Assembly: GCA_009602725.1 (NCBI GenBank)
Contig: WELB01000371.1
Location: 1-13,098 of the forward strand
Direction: 5' to 3'
From: Spirogloea muscicola
Taxonomy: Eukaryota; Streptophyta; Zygnematophyceae; Spirogloeales; Spirogloeaceae
DNA: 13,098 nucleotides
The position numbers were made by a program, and so were the translations under genes. Positions within the stretch are counted from its first letter, which is position 1. Every line of letters begins with the position of its first letter. Below the pieces are notes generated by a model that was not told where the DNA came from, made no database searches, and saw only the letters and a list, made by a program, of their open reading frames with translations. Positions 1 through 7,599 of this stretch are shown here, piece after piece.

Positions 1-59
1 GGAGAGGGGGGCGAGAGAGAGAAAGCGAGCGACCGAGCGGAGGAGGGGGGGGAGGGGAC
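1..59. repeat. GA-rich polypurine tract
   Basis: The + strand is almost pure G and A here, with runs of 6-8 G and a GAGAGAGA stretch. It is low-complexity DNA with no reading frame of interest. It sits next to a remnant of the dispersed hairpin repeat and about 360 bases before the glycosyltransferase start. GAGA-type tracts can be promoter elements in plants, but nothing here shows that role. Confidence 0.6.
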
Positions 60-104
60 AAAGAAGAAAGTGCTCGCCCATTGAGAATAGGGGCTGGAAC
101 AACC
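60..104 (-). repeat. Hairpin-module remnant (retroelement 3' end)
   Basis: The stretch from AGAAAGTGCTCGCCC to GGGGCTGGAACAACC is the same as 11380-11416 apart from one base, and close to 12241-12285. In those copies the sequence continues into AGCCC and closes the GGGCTGG/CCAGCCC stem. Here it breaks off after AACC and runs into an unrelated fold-back. It is therefore a truncated, minus-oriented copy of the 3' module of the retroelement family that fills the right of the window. Confidence 0.7.
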
Positions 105-138
105 AAAAACTGAAGGACAAAGGGGTCCTTCAGTTTTT
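105..138. repeat. Perfect 14-bp inverted repeat
   Basis: AAAAACTGAAGGAC (105-118) and its exact reverse complement (125-138) are separated by six bases. Allowing one bulged T adds a CC/GG pair. The structure starts exactly where the hairpin-module remnant breaks off. It could be a transcript hairpin or an insertion junction; its role is unknown. Confidence 0.8.
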
Positions 139-153
139 TGGACTCAGGCAGAT

Positions 154-239
154 GTCGGCGGCTGGGCTGCGCGAGTGAGAGCGGCAGCTACCAGAGGTCG
201 GCGGCTGCGCTGCGCGCGCGAGAGCGGCGGCTATGAAGC
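154..239. repeat. 43-bp tandem duplication
   Basis: Two adjacent 43-base units (154-196 and 197-239) both begin GTCGGCGGCTG and share a core GAGAGCGGC.GCTA. They differ at a handful of positions. They lie in the leader of the glycosyltransferase gene, just before its first upstream ATG. Confidence 0.7.
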
Positions 240-347
240 ACGGGCTTGACGCAAAGACATAGCCATGGCAGCAAGCTGATGTGTGACGCTCTGGCCAAAT
301 TGCCGATCGATAAGCACGACACGGCTCGGTGGCGGTGGCAGAGGTGA
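233..347 (+). promoter_or_regulatory. Upstream ORFs in the GT61 leader
   Basis: Three short ORFs precede the chosen start: 233-262 (9 codons), 265-279 (4 codons) and 279-347 (22 codons). The third is in frame with the main ATG but ends in TGA at 345-347, which separates it from the main coding sequence. If transcription starts upstream of 233 they would be translated first and could lower initiation at 423. The transcription start is not visible, so a regulatory role is inference. Confidence 0.35.
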
Positions 348-422
348 CGAGACCATTCGGGTCCTCGCGGCAGCCCCCGGCGGCGACATCAAGAGAGAGG
401 AGGAGCACGTGTCGTCGCCCCC

Positions 423-3217
423 ATGGGTTCTGTGGCGGCATGGCAGCGCGAGGGCCCACGGTGGCCGTGCGCACACCGGCTGGAGCGCTTCAGGTTGCGC
501 AGCAACTCCCCGAGAGGAGCGCGGCCAGGAAAGCTGCAGCTGCTGGCGAGCACCGGACCTCTGCGCTGGCTCCTGGCCGCCGCCATCGTAACCACAGTCG
601 CCTTCCTGGGCGCCATCCACTACCGGGAGCTCGTGCAGGCCCTGTACGGTCTGATCCCCCTGTCTTCTCTCCCCCCTCCCTCTGTCCTCTCTCCTGATGC
701 TCTCTCCCTTTTCTCCCTCTCTGTCCGCCTCACAATTCGAGGCACTTATTGCGAGGCAGCCAATTTAGTGTCATGCTGCAGAGCCTCTGACGCAATTTAG
801 TCGGATTGCCCTGCAATTACTCCTCTGCAGGCAAAACGGTGGCTGGGCTGGTGCCCGACTTGCGCAGGCTGCGGGCTTCTTCGAGCAGAGTAGTGATGCG
901 GAGGCGACTCCCCTTGACAACATCTTCAATGGCTCCTTCGGCGGCTACGGCCACTACAAGGTTCGCGGTGGCTAGCTGCAGATGCGCTCCTGTGCCTGCT
1001 GACGTGGCAGGTCTTGGGGGAAAGGCCCCGCTGACCTGGCCCAAACCCTAAACCCCATAATGCAAAACTCCAAACCATCTCGAAGTCAATTAGAGAGGAA
1101 GGTGTGGAGGTCAGTGCTGACATGGCAAGCCCCGGGAAGAGGCCCTGCTGACCTGGCACTCCACTTGGCAGGTGGGCCCGCTCCAGGTCAACCTGCGGCG
1201 CAAGGACATGGACGTGGCGTTTCTGGCCCAGCACTGGATCCCGAATACGAAGCGCCGCCAGATGGTGCTGGAGTGCCCTGGCCGCGCCGAGTGCCCGGCC
1301 TTCTCGTCGTGCGGCGGCAACTTCTCGGCCGTGCAGGCTTGTGCCAACAGCGAGCTCACTTCGGGCCCGGCACACTACCTGCCGCAGGCGCGCAATTACC
1401 CGCCCGACTACAAGGACAAAGCGCACCTGTACAATGACCAGTTCATTTCCCACACCTGGGTGTTCGAAGATGTGTACGTCAACGAAGCCGGCCATGTGTT
1501 CAACGAGACGCACGTCTTTGATCGCAATGGGTGCATGGCCACTGCCGACTTCAAGTGCGCCCTGGCCACCTCCTCCCTGTTTGCAGCCCACTGCATTCTT
1601 CCTCCCCCCTCCCTTCCTTCTCAGCTGCCACCAGCTATTGCTGCCTCCTCTTGCATGCTGAGTAAAGACCGCTTGCCAGCCTCCTCCTTCCTCAATCCCC
1701 CCTTGTTTGCTCCTGCGTAGCTTCTACGCCAATGCGACCAAGGTGTGGTACTTCCGGGACATGATGTCGGTGGCGCACTGGAATGCTGGCAATTTCTGGC
1801 ACGCCGTTGTTGAGGTTCTCCCGCTTTTTGTTGCAACCGAGAAGGTCCGCGCCCATCTGCCGGGCATCCCCATCGCCCACCGCCACTCCCAGGTTTGCCG
1901 CCGGCCTCCGCCCAGATTTCCAATCTCTCCTCCAACAAGCTCACCCCTGCTCACAAAGTGCCCTCATCACTGGCCCTGCCCTTGTGCGGCTGGGCACAAG
2001 TTCCCCCAATTCCTGCCGGCGGCGCCCCAGCTCCCACCTGACCCTAGATTGCCGTGTAATGCTGAGTTTGGTGCAGCTTGCGATGATCGATACAGTGGTG
2101 CTTTTGGACGTGCCAGTCGAGAGCCTCAACTGGTACCCGCTCCTGCCCAATGAGATCTTCCACGTGCAGCGCCTCATCCTGCCAAACTATCAGGTGGGTT
2201 TTGGCAGTGACCAAGTGCCATGCTCTCCTTGCATTCTGTAATTCATCTCTCCTCTCAGTACCATAGTGGCCTGGCCATTTTTCTCCATCCTACCATGCCT
2301 TCCGTTGAATCAAGCACGTCCTTGACGAGACTCTTTCTTCTCTATGACCGCTGGTTGGCAGACCTGCAGTCAGCCATCGAGGGCAGTGTTCTCACACCTC
2401 CGGGCCAAGTACTTCAAGCCGGACGCGCCGCGCAGCCCGCTTCGCAGTCTGAGGCCGAACAGTCACCTCCTGCCCTTCTTTGGGTGAGCAGCTCACAGCT
2501 GGACTGCTCCTTGCAGCCTGCGGGCCCGATGCTCAGCCCACCGGTTGCAATTCGACTGCCCTGCTCGCACTTTCCCCCTGCCTCAATCCTCTCCGTTCCC
2601 TAAGTCCTCCCTCCTCCATCATTGTGAAGGCCTGAGCTGTGGTTCGTAATATGACTTCTCAGACTGTAATTCCCTTCACAGCCTTGTCAAACTTTCAGCG
2701 GTCAGGTCAAGGCAGCAAGCAACAGCAAGCATGGAGTTCTACTGACAGGGCCTGTGTGTGCCACATGCCGGCCAGCCCACGGGCGACTGCGCCTGACTGG
2801 TACGTGGTGCTGGTGAAGCGGTACAATGACCGACGGCTGGTGGAGACAGACGAAGTGGAAGCAGGCCTGGTGCGCATCTTTGGCGCAAGCCACGTGCGCA
2901 TTTTCGACGGCGGACTGCGACCGCTGGAGGCCATGGCCTTCTTTCACAAGGTGCGGTTCATGATCGGCGTGCACGGGTCGGCCCTCACCAATATGGTGTT
3001 TCAACCACGTGGGGCAGCCGTACTAGAGATCCGGCCGATTAAAGAGTGGAATGCATGCTTGCACCACTTCGCGGACGCATGCGAGCTGGACTTCTACCTA
3101 CTACGGTCTACAGGCAGCCACACTACTCCGACATCCGTAAATGTCACTGAGCTCCTCGACCTTGTCAAACTCAGTATCGCGCCACGCATCCGGAGCCCCT
3201 CCTTTAGAACAACCTAG
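423..3217 (+). CDS. GT61-family glycosyltransferase, 7 exons, type II membrane protein
   Basis: Predicted exons are 423-643, 831-960, 1172-1554, 1721-1892, 2077-2193, 2362-2483 and 2749-3217. All introns are GT...AG, phases agree, and the sum is 1614 bases (537 residues plus TAG). The ATG at 423 is the first in-frame ATG after a TGA at 345. A basic tail of about 46 residues is followed by a membrane anchor (about 47-64, WLLAAAIVTTVAFLGAI), as in Golgi type II transferases. The lumenal part carries HTWVFEDVYVNEAGHVFN (about 211-228), HWNAGNFWH (264-272), TCSQPSRA from 342, and the GT61/DUF563 core with RIFGASHVRIFD, then IGVHGSALTNMVF (454-466) and AVLEIRP. Sequons at N107, N167, N228, N249 and N513 fit a glycosylated lumenal domain. 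GT61 enzymes transfer sugars such as xylose, arabinose or GlcNAc to glycoproteins or wall glycans; the substrate cannot be read here. Least certain are the exon 1 donor (GTACGG) and the exon 7 acceptor at 2748. Confidence 0.87.
997..1157. repeat. Direct repeat inside intron 2 of the GT61 gene
   Basis: Positions 997-1040 and 1115-1157 are two imperfect copies of a sequence starting TGCTGAC.TGGCA and ending GCTGACCTGGC, 118 bases apart. The second copy ends 14 bases before the exon 3 acceptor at 1171. The arrangement looks like a local duplication within the intron. Both copies carry CTGACCTGGC, a possible branch-point-like sequence. Confidence 0.6.
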
Positions 3218-3885
3218 AGGGTAATTCTGCTGCCTGTGTGAGTCGCTTGTGGTGTGTTAGATATTGGTAGACTCATGACGCAAGCAGTTGTACAGAGCTT
3301 GGCCAGAAATGACGAAGCAACTGAGCACACCTTGGAAGTCGCGTTAGTGCACACCAGCTCTTGCAGCACAGCTTTGTGCTCCATGAGCGCGTGTCCCAAG
3401 CTGCTCACTGATAAACTCAAAACTCCTGTTAGGTGGCAGGAGCTGCTAGTATTCGCATTTATTCACAAGTTCCCCGTGGCAGGCTTGCCAATCAGCCTAG
3501 TTGAGTACTTTTCAGAGGAGCCGCAGGCTGCAGCTGCTCGAGAATCTGTATATTTTTGGCAAAAGAGCAAGTGCTCTGTAGAGGGGAGAGGATTTGGTGG
3601 CGGGCTTGACAAAGGCCTGGTGGAAAGCTCCACACAAGCCGCCAGTGCCGACTCGAAGCAGTGCCACTGGCTCTGGAGGGTGGGTGACTGGCCACTGCCG
3701 AACACATGACTGCATCATCTGGCAGCAATGCCCGCCGAGGCTGCATGCAAGGTTCTACTGACACAATCGCCTGCCTTTCTGACACTCCAGCCTTGTCAGT
3801 GTGGGCAGCGTTATGGGGTTCCCTTGTGAGGCAATTGGCTTGTCATGGGAAAGGCGAAGTAGTCAATTGCATGTGACTGCTTGTT
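3218..3885. other. 3' flank of the GT61 gene, no recognisable gene
   Basis: This holds the probable 3' UTR and intergenic DNA. A 151-codon ORF (3254-3709, +) begins here, but its translation has no recognised domain and its start lies in the presumed 3' UTR. No AATAAA or algal TGTAA-type poly(A) signal was spotted near the stop. No hairpin modules are seen until about 3886. Confidence 0.5.
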
Positions 3886-3972
3886 GGGCTTTCCGGCCCC
3901 TAGGGCCTTGTCCATCCTTTACAGGCGGGCCCTTCACAGCCATCGCCACCTCTTGGGAGGAGAGAAGTGGGC
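3886..3972 (+). repeat. Hairpin module, + orientation, degenerate
   Basis: The order TTCCGGCCCC, GGCCTTGTCCATCCTTT, GGGCCCTTCACAGCC, TCGCC, TTGGGAGGAGAG follows the module consensus (GGACCTTGTCC, then GGGCTGGCCTTTCACAGCC, then GGGAGAGC..TTTC). The stem is altered (CGGGCCC...CAGCC). Its 3' end faces the 3' end of the minus-oriented element that follows. Confidence 0.6.
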
Positions 3973-4405
3973 TCTTCTCGAGGGGGCTAGGGCTGCGTAG
4001 AGAAACTAAGCAGCGACGTATCACTCAGTAACCCCTGCTAAGCAGCCGCAGGTCAGAGACGCTAGGCTCCTGGAAGTGGTCCCCTGGCCAGGACCAGAGG
4101 CAGCAGCGAGGGCTCTGCCGGCACGCAGGTGCAGCGTGCGGGCTATCGACCAATGCAGCGAGACGGCTAAGCGCATCCGGTACACCTGCGCTAGAGACCC
4201 GGCTGCAGGAAAGTCCACCGGCTCCCCAGCGGAAGCGGCGGGCGATGGCGTGGCGGGCGAGCTGGTTGAGCAACTCGAGCCACCGAGCGTCCAACGCCCC
4301 ATGCGTGTCGATCGCCAGCGGGAACACTCGTCTTCCCGCAGATGATCGCCACATTTGAGCTCTTTAGCGCGTGCGGCGCAGGCGACCGCATCAAAAGACG
4401 TTGCT
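3973..4405 (-). pseudogene. 5'-truncated non-LTR retrotransposon: protein C-terminus and 3' UTR start
   Basis: Read on the minus strand from about 4405, it has an ACAARAKELKCGDHL segment. A frameshift follows, then VFPLAIDTHGALDARWLELL, another frameshift, then AQVYRMRLAVSLHWSIA and LHLRAGRALAAASG. It ends near CTGCTTAGCAGGGG with overlapping stops. The F-PLA-(E/D)TxG-L segment followed by RL-VSL is typical of the C-terminal tail of restriction-like-endonuclease (RLE) non-LTR retrotransposon ORFs. At least two frame breaks show it is dead. The GEPVDFPAAGS block aligns with GEPTDFNAAGS in the copy near 8.4 kb, so both belong to one family. Confidence 0.72.
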
Positions 4406-4453
4406 CTCCCGCAGTGTAACGTCCCCGCCGTTACGGGACGCTTAACCTCGAGT

Positions 4454-4600
4454 TGACGCCCAGTATCGACATACTCCCGCGCCCCACCGATGCGCGACTG
4501 ACGCACGTGTGACGCGCCAAAACCGGTGACGCGCGCGTGACGCGCGGCACGACTGACGCGCATACGGGTGACGCGCGAAGTGACGCGCGGTGTGACGCGC
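4454..4600. repeat. Cluster of nine TGACGC motifs, seven of them TGACGCGC
   Basis: TGACGCGC starts at 4510, 4527, 4538, 4554, 4569, 4581 and 4593. A TGACGCAC lies at 4499 and a TGACGCCC at 4454. All are on the same strand, with 11-17 base spacing in the main cluster. The sequence between them is not repeated, so this is not a simple tandem satellite. TGACG is the core of plant TGA/ASF-1 and CREB-type bZIP sites. The long minus-strand ORF crossing it has no recognisable domain. Confidence 0.75.
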
Positions 4601-4985
4601 CTGCCGGCGATGTGAAAGCGTGGCCAACCCAAGCCAACACAGAAGGAAGCCGCTTGGCCGGGCTTGCGAACCTGCTCTCGCACAAGTATCCCCCTCCTCG
4701 GGCCGCCTTCTCGAAGGTGGGCCTTGAGGCGAGCCTTCCAGCACCAGAAAGCTGGGCGAGCTCTAGCTGGTGGCAAAATGGCTTCGAACACGTCATGTGG
4801 TGTTCAGGCATCGATCAGCGATCTTAATGTTTTGACCCGTGTTCACTGAGCGGGTCAATATGCAGTGGGTGATGTACGTCATTGGACGTGCTTGCAGTTG
4901 TACTCGGCCGTTGTGGCCTTCGTTTGTTTAGAAGACGGCACATTAAGCACCATAAGTAGGGCTGAGACCAGACTCAGGCAGTAAA
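4601..4985. other. Non-coding stretch with one fold-back
   Basis: No convincing gene is present. TTGACCCG (4832-4839) and CGGGTCAA (4851-4858) form a perfect 8-bp inverted repeat around 11 bases. At 4925-4941 there is a 17-base sequence (TGTTTAGAAGACGGCAC) that recurs with one change at 5026-5042. Nothing else is recognised. Confidence 0.5.
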
Positions 4986-5044
4986 CCCGTTGTGTTTAGG
5001 CCCGTCCTAAACACGACGGGTGCCGTGTTTAGAACACGGCACCC
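4986..5044. repeat. Two overlapping hairpins sharing GGG
   Basis: Hairpin A (4986-5020): CCCGT-T-GTGTTTAGG pairs with CCTAAACAC-G-ACGGG around a CCCGT loop, giving 14 Watson-Crick pairs and one T-G pair. Hairpin B (5018-5044): GGGTGCCGTGTT pairs with AACACGGCACCC around TAG, 12 perfect pairs. Bases 5018-5020 belong to both, so in one strand the two full stems exclude each other. No flanking gene explains them. Confidence 0.85.
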
Positions 5045-5078
5045 GGTCAGGATCAGTGAGGCCCAAGAGAGAGAGGCA

Positions 5079-5167
5079 CAGCCCTGCTGCTGCCTGCTGC
5101 CGCAGCCCGTCTACGCAGCCCTGCTACTGCCTGCTGCTGCAGCCCGTTGCCACAGCCCGTCGCTGCC
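5079..5167. repeat. 37-bp tandem repeat, about 2.4 copies
   Basis: Units start CAGCCCTGCTGCTGCC (5079), CAGCCCTGCTACTGCC (5116) and CAGCCCGTCGCTGCC (5153, partial). The motif GCAGCCCGT recurs at the end of each unit. It is GC-rich, CTG/CAG-containing DNA with no coding support. Confidence 0.65.
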
Positions 5168-5240
5168 GATCTTACCGGCTCTCCTGTGAGTAGTCTGTGG
5201 GTGCTTCCCTTAGGAACAGCTGCTGGCCCGTGCCGAGAGG

Positions 5241-5268
5241 TGAGGCGCCACCGACAGGCGGCGCCTCA
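5241..5268. repeat. Perfect 9-bp inverted repeat
   Basis: TGAGGCGCC (5241-5249) and GGCGCCTCA (5260-5268) flank a 10-base spacer. This is the last of the run of perfect fold-backs between 4.8 and 5.3 kb. Beyond it, to 5400, no gene is seen. Confidence 0.75.
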
Positions 5269-5402
5269 GGGCAAGGAAATCCGCTGCGTTGAATGCGTGG
5301 TGCTTCACTGTTTTGGGGGTTCGCTTCCGAAAACCCTAGTGACCAAATTCAACAAGGACGAGCTAACCTCTGACTGTGTGTATAGGGGTTGGGTTGTTAA
5401 AC

Positions 5403-5445
5403 GAAGGGGGCAAGGGCTGTGAAAGCCCAGCCCGAAAAGAGTAAG
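5403..5445 (-). repeat. Hairpin module, minus orientation
   Basis: GGGGGCAAGGGCTGTGAAA followed by GCCCAGCCCGAAAAGAG is the reverse complement of the module consensus. It resembles 8096-8125 and 10658-10692. It is the first module of the repeat-dominated right part of the window. Confidence 0.65.
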
Positions 5446-5560
5446 TTGGGAGAAATTTTGATCATGCCGTAGATGACCATGTGGTGGCGAGCCAGCCTGA
5501 GATCGCCGTCCGAGTGAGCTGGCCAGGTCAGACCGCCACGGGGGTTGGCCTTTTCCAAAG

Positions 5561-5639
5561 CTTTTGGCCCCTACGGACCTTGTCACTTCTCTTCGGGCTG
5601 GCTGTTCATCGCCCTTGGCTCCCTTTGGGAGAGAGAAGG
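5561..5639 (+). repeat. Hairpin module, + orientation
   Basis: GGCCCCTACGGACCTTGTC, then CGGGCTGGCTGTTCATCGCCC, then TTTGGGAGAGAGAAG follows the consensus, although the right stem arm is degraded (CATCGCCC). Its 3' end abuts a minus-oriented copy at 5640, making an imperfect fold-back with arms of about 75 bases. Confidence 0.65.
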
Positions 5640-5775
5640 TCGCTTCAAGGAGAGGCGGTGGCTGTAAGAGGCCAACCCAGGAAAAAGAATGACGAAAAGC
5701 GAAGGGGCCAAGGAAAGCGCTGAAGCACACAGGGATTCAAGTAGCTACGAAAAACTCAGTAACCCTTTTCGGGAG
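5640..5775 (-). mobile_element. Retroelement 3' UTR copy, minus orientation
   Basis: Read in reverse it gives AAAGGGTTACTGAGT, TTCGTAGCT, TGTGTGCTT, AGCGCTTTCCTTGGCCCC, ATTCTTTTTCCTGGGTTGGCC and then a GGAGAG-type end. This is the same order as the 3' UTR at 9850-10010. It is cut just before the stop-codon region, so no coding part remains. Confidence 0.65.
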
Positions 5776-6017
5776 CGCCACTTCTCTTTCCCAACCACTA
5801 TTAGAAGCTTCCCCTTCGACTGCCCACGGGGTAAGAGAGATCGAAGCTCCGCCACCTACCCAACAGAAAGGCGGCTGGCCCTGGTGGGTTCCATAAGACT
5901 AGCGGCTATCTTGGAAGAGCTGTCGTCATTTTCCGGCGTTTACGCCCACTTGCTGCTGGTAACCCGGTATTACTTAGCTCCCCTCTGCTATAGTCTCGTG
6001 CATAGGTGTGTGGTTTA
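5776..6017. other. No recognisable gene
   Basis: Open frames cross this stretch but none shows a domain. It may be decayed retroelement DNA between two module-bearing blocks. Confidence 0.4.
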
Positions 6018-6107
6018 AGCGCCTTTCGGCTCCGGCTCTTCAAACCTTGTCCAATCTTTTTGGGCTGGTCTTTCCCAGCCCTACCTTCTATGGGAGAGCC
6101 CTTTCTT
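6018..6107 (+). repeat. Hairpin module, + orientation, intact stem
   Basis: GCGCCTTTCGGC, CAAACCTTGTCCAATCTTTT, GGGCTGG-TCTTTC-CCAGCCC and TATGGGAGAGCCCTTTC follow the full consensus. The 7-bp stem is perfect around a six-base pyrimidine loop. Confidence 0.75.
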
Positions 6108-6364
6108 TACGCCGTAGACTGTACAGATACCTCGCTAGCAGTTGCACGCAGCAGATGGCCGGCCTGGTCGGCAAGTCACGTTGGGCCCCAGGCCTGGCGT
6201 TCATACCGCTGGCCCCACGTATTCTTTGTGCGATTAAGCATCACAACTCTTCCAGACCTTGTTACATTTCTTTGGGGCGCTTTCTCCTCCTATTTATGGT
6301 ATTTAGCTGGCCTCTCACAGCCACTGCGTCAGATTGGAAAGGCTTGGAAAGGCATATATATTTG

Positions 6365-6600
6365 GGGCTGCAGCAATCCCTGCAGCGGTCGGCACACACG
6401 CTTCATCTGCGTGCTGGTCGTGCTTTAGCTGCAGCCTCTGGCTCTAGACAGGGGACCCGTTACCCGGAGACTAGTTTCTCTGTCCTGCGGCTGCTTAACA
6501 GGGGTAATTGAGTGCCTACTGGCTACTTGAGTCGCTGTGTGCTTTTCAGGCCCCTAACAATTCTTCAGAATTCTTTCTGGGCTGGCCAGGAGTCATAAAG
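6365..6600 (+). mobile_element. 5'-truncated retroelement copy: C-terminus, stop and 3' UTR
   Basis: The + frame reads LQQSLQRSAHTLHLRAG, continues RALAAASGSRQG and ends VLRLLNRGN with TGA at 6509-6511. This is the cleanest in-frame version of the family's protein C-terminus in the window. The 3' UTR follows (GCTACTTGAGTCGCTGTGTGC, CAGGCCCC, ATTCTTTCTGGGCTGGCC), but the hairpin is cut after its left arm at about 6590. The 5' break is near 6365. The insertion keeps only about 45 codons, as expected from incomplete target-primed reverse transcription. Confidence 0.7.
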
Positions 6601-6604
6601 TGAA

Positions 6605-6895
6605 TAAAGTGATGGAGGGCCTGAGTGGCCAAGTACAGAGGCAAGCACAATGACGATTGAACATCACCTGCTACTAAGCTGACGCGCTGTATCAACCACG
6701 AGTCAGCACATAGAGGTCGCTTATTGATGCCTAATACCGGATGACTATTGACAAGCTCTTGTGCTCGTGCTAAGGCTCGACCAGCTTTCTGTTGAAAAGC
6801 ATGAGCCTGAACTCGCTGCAAACTGGCCAATATTCGACGTGCCAGAATAACAGATAGGCTGCCGGCATAGTCGCCCCCTTTTGGACAAGCTTTCT
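6605..6895 (-). pseudogene. Divergent C-terminal copy of a related element
   Basis: Minus-strand translation gives LSVILARRILASLQRVQAH, then AFQQKAGRALARAQ. It aligns with RLAVSLHWSIARTLHLRAGRALAAASG of the main family but is clearly more distant. It is open for about 90 codons and carries none of the family's usual end (SDLRLLSRGY). It suggests an older or second subfamily sharing the same tail architecture. No function is expected from a fragment this short. Confidence 0.5.
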
Positions 6896-6978
6896 ACTTA
6901 GGAGAAATAGCTCTACTTAATGAGTGGTCCCTGCTGAAATCAACTTAGCAGGGCCCTCGGTGCCCTCTATGTGATCCA

Positions 6979-7047
6979 CCTCCTTGGCCTTGTCCTTCTG
7001 TGGGCTGGCTCCTTACAGCCCTCGCCCCCTTGGAAGAGCTGCTTGGT
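6979..7047 (+). repeat. Hairpin module, + orientation
   Basis: TTGGCCTTGTCCTTCTGT, GGGCTGGCTCCTTACAGCCC, TCGCCCCCTTGGAAGAGCTGC. The stem is GGGCTG/CAGCCC with an eight-base loop. Confidence 0.7.
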
Positions 7048-7090
7048 GTCTACTCCTCAACAAGGCGTCGGCTGTAACTCGCCATCACCG

Positions 7091-7535
7091 AGGGGAGCAG
7101 GCAGAGTTTACCGCGGCGAACTCCCAGGCCCTGGTGTACCCAATGAAGCTCTCCAGTTCTTGCAGCTTTCCATGGCACATGCCTTGCTCATTCATGCTGG
7201 TCGTGCCATGGCTGCCGCCTCAGACTCTAGGCGGGGCGACTCCTTTTTCTCTTTCCGGCCCGTGCAGATCTTATACATTCCTTCCGGCGAGCACTTTCTT
7301 CTTCCGGCGCACGCCTTGCATTTGCGTGCTGGCTGTGCTCTAGATGCAGCCTCTGGCTTTATTCAAGAAATTGCTTTCCGGCTGCTAGTCTTTTCACTTT
7401 GCGGCTCCTCACTACGGGTCACGAAGTGATTAAGCTACCGGGCAAGCCCTGAGAAAGCGCTTCTGGCCCTTTCGGACCGTGTCAATCTGGGCTGACTGTT
7501 CATAGTTGGGAGAGCCACTTTTTTTTTCGGGCTAG
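7091..7535 (+). mobile_element. Two joined retroelement 3' fragments
   Basis: The first fragment (7091-7240) reads GEQAEFTAANSQALVYPMKL, then in another frame MAHALLIHAGRAMAAASDSRRG. It matches the GEPVDFPAAGSLAQVYRMRL...LHLRAGRALAAASG order of the 4.2-kb copy with one frameshift. The second (about 7308-7535) reads LHLRAGCALDAASG, runs through a degraded stop region (CTGCGGCTCC-like) and reaches a module at 7462-7535 whose right stem arm has decayed. Between them, 7250-7300 resembles a module without its stem. Both are 5'-truncated and non-functional. Confidence 0.62.
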
Positions 7536-7599
7536 CCTCGAAATGCGACTGCCGTTGACTGGAATAGCTTCCTCTTTCAGAGCCATTTTTTGAATTCGA

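Noticed and set aside
1041-1056. Telomere-like CCAAACCCTAAACCCC
   Set aside because: It is only about two units of the plant-type CCCTAAA repeat, inside an intron; too short to be an interstitial telomere tract.
3254-3709. 151-codon + ORF downstream of the GT61 gene
   Set aside because: It has no recognisable domain, lies in the presumed 3' UTR, and has the composition of non-coding flank; ORFs of this size are common here in all frames.
4021-4791. 256-codon minus ORF
   Set aside because: Only its end overlaps the retroelement C-terminus. Upstream it runs through the TGACGCGC cluster, giving repetitive Arg/Val/Ser-rich peptide with no domain.
4830-5300. LTR of an LTR retrotransposon
   Set aside because: No second copy of this segment, no primer-binding site complementary to a tRNA end, and no gag-pol coding were found in the window.
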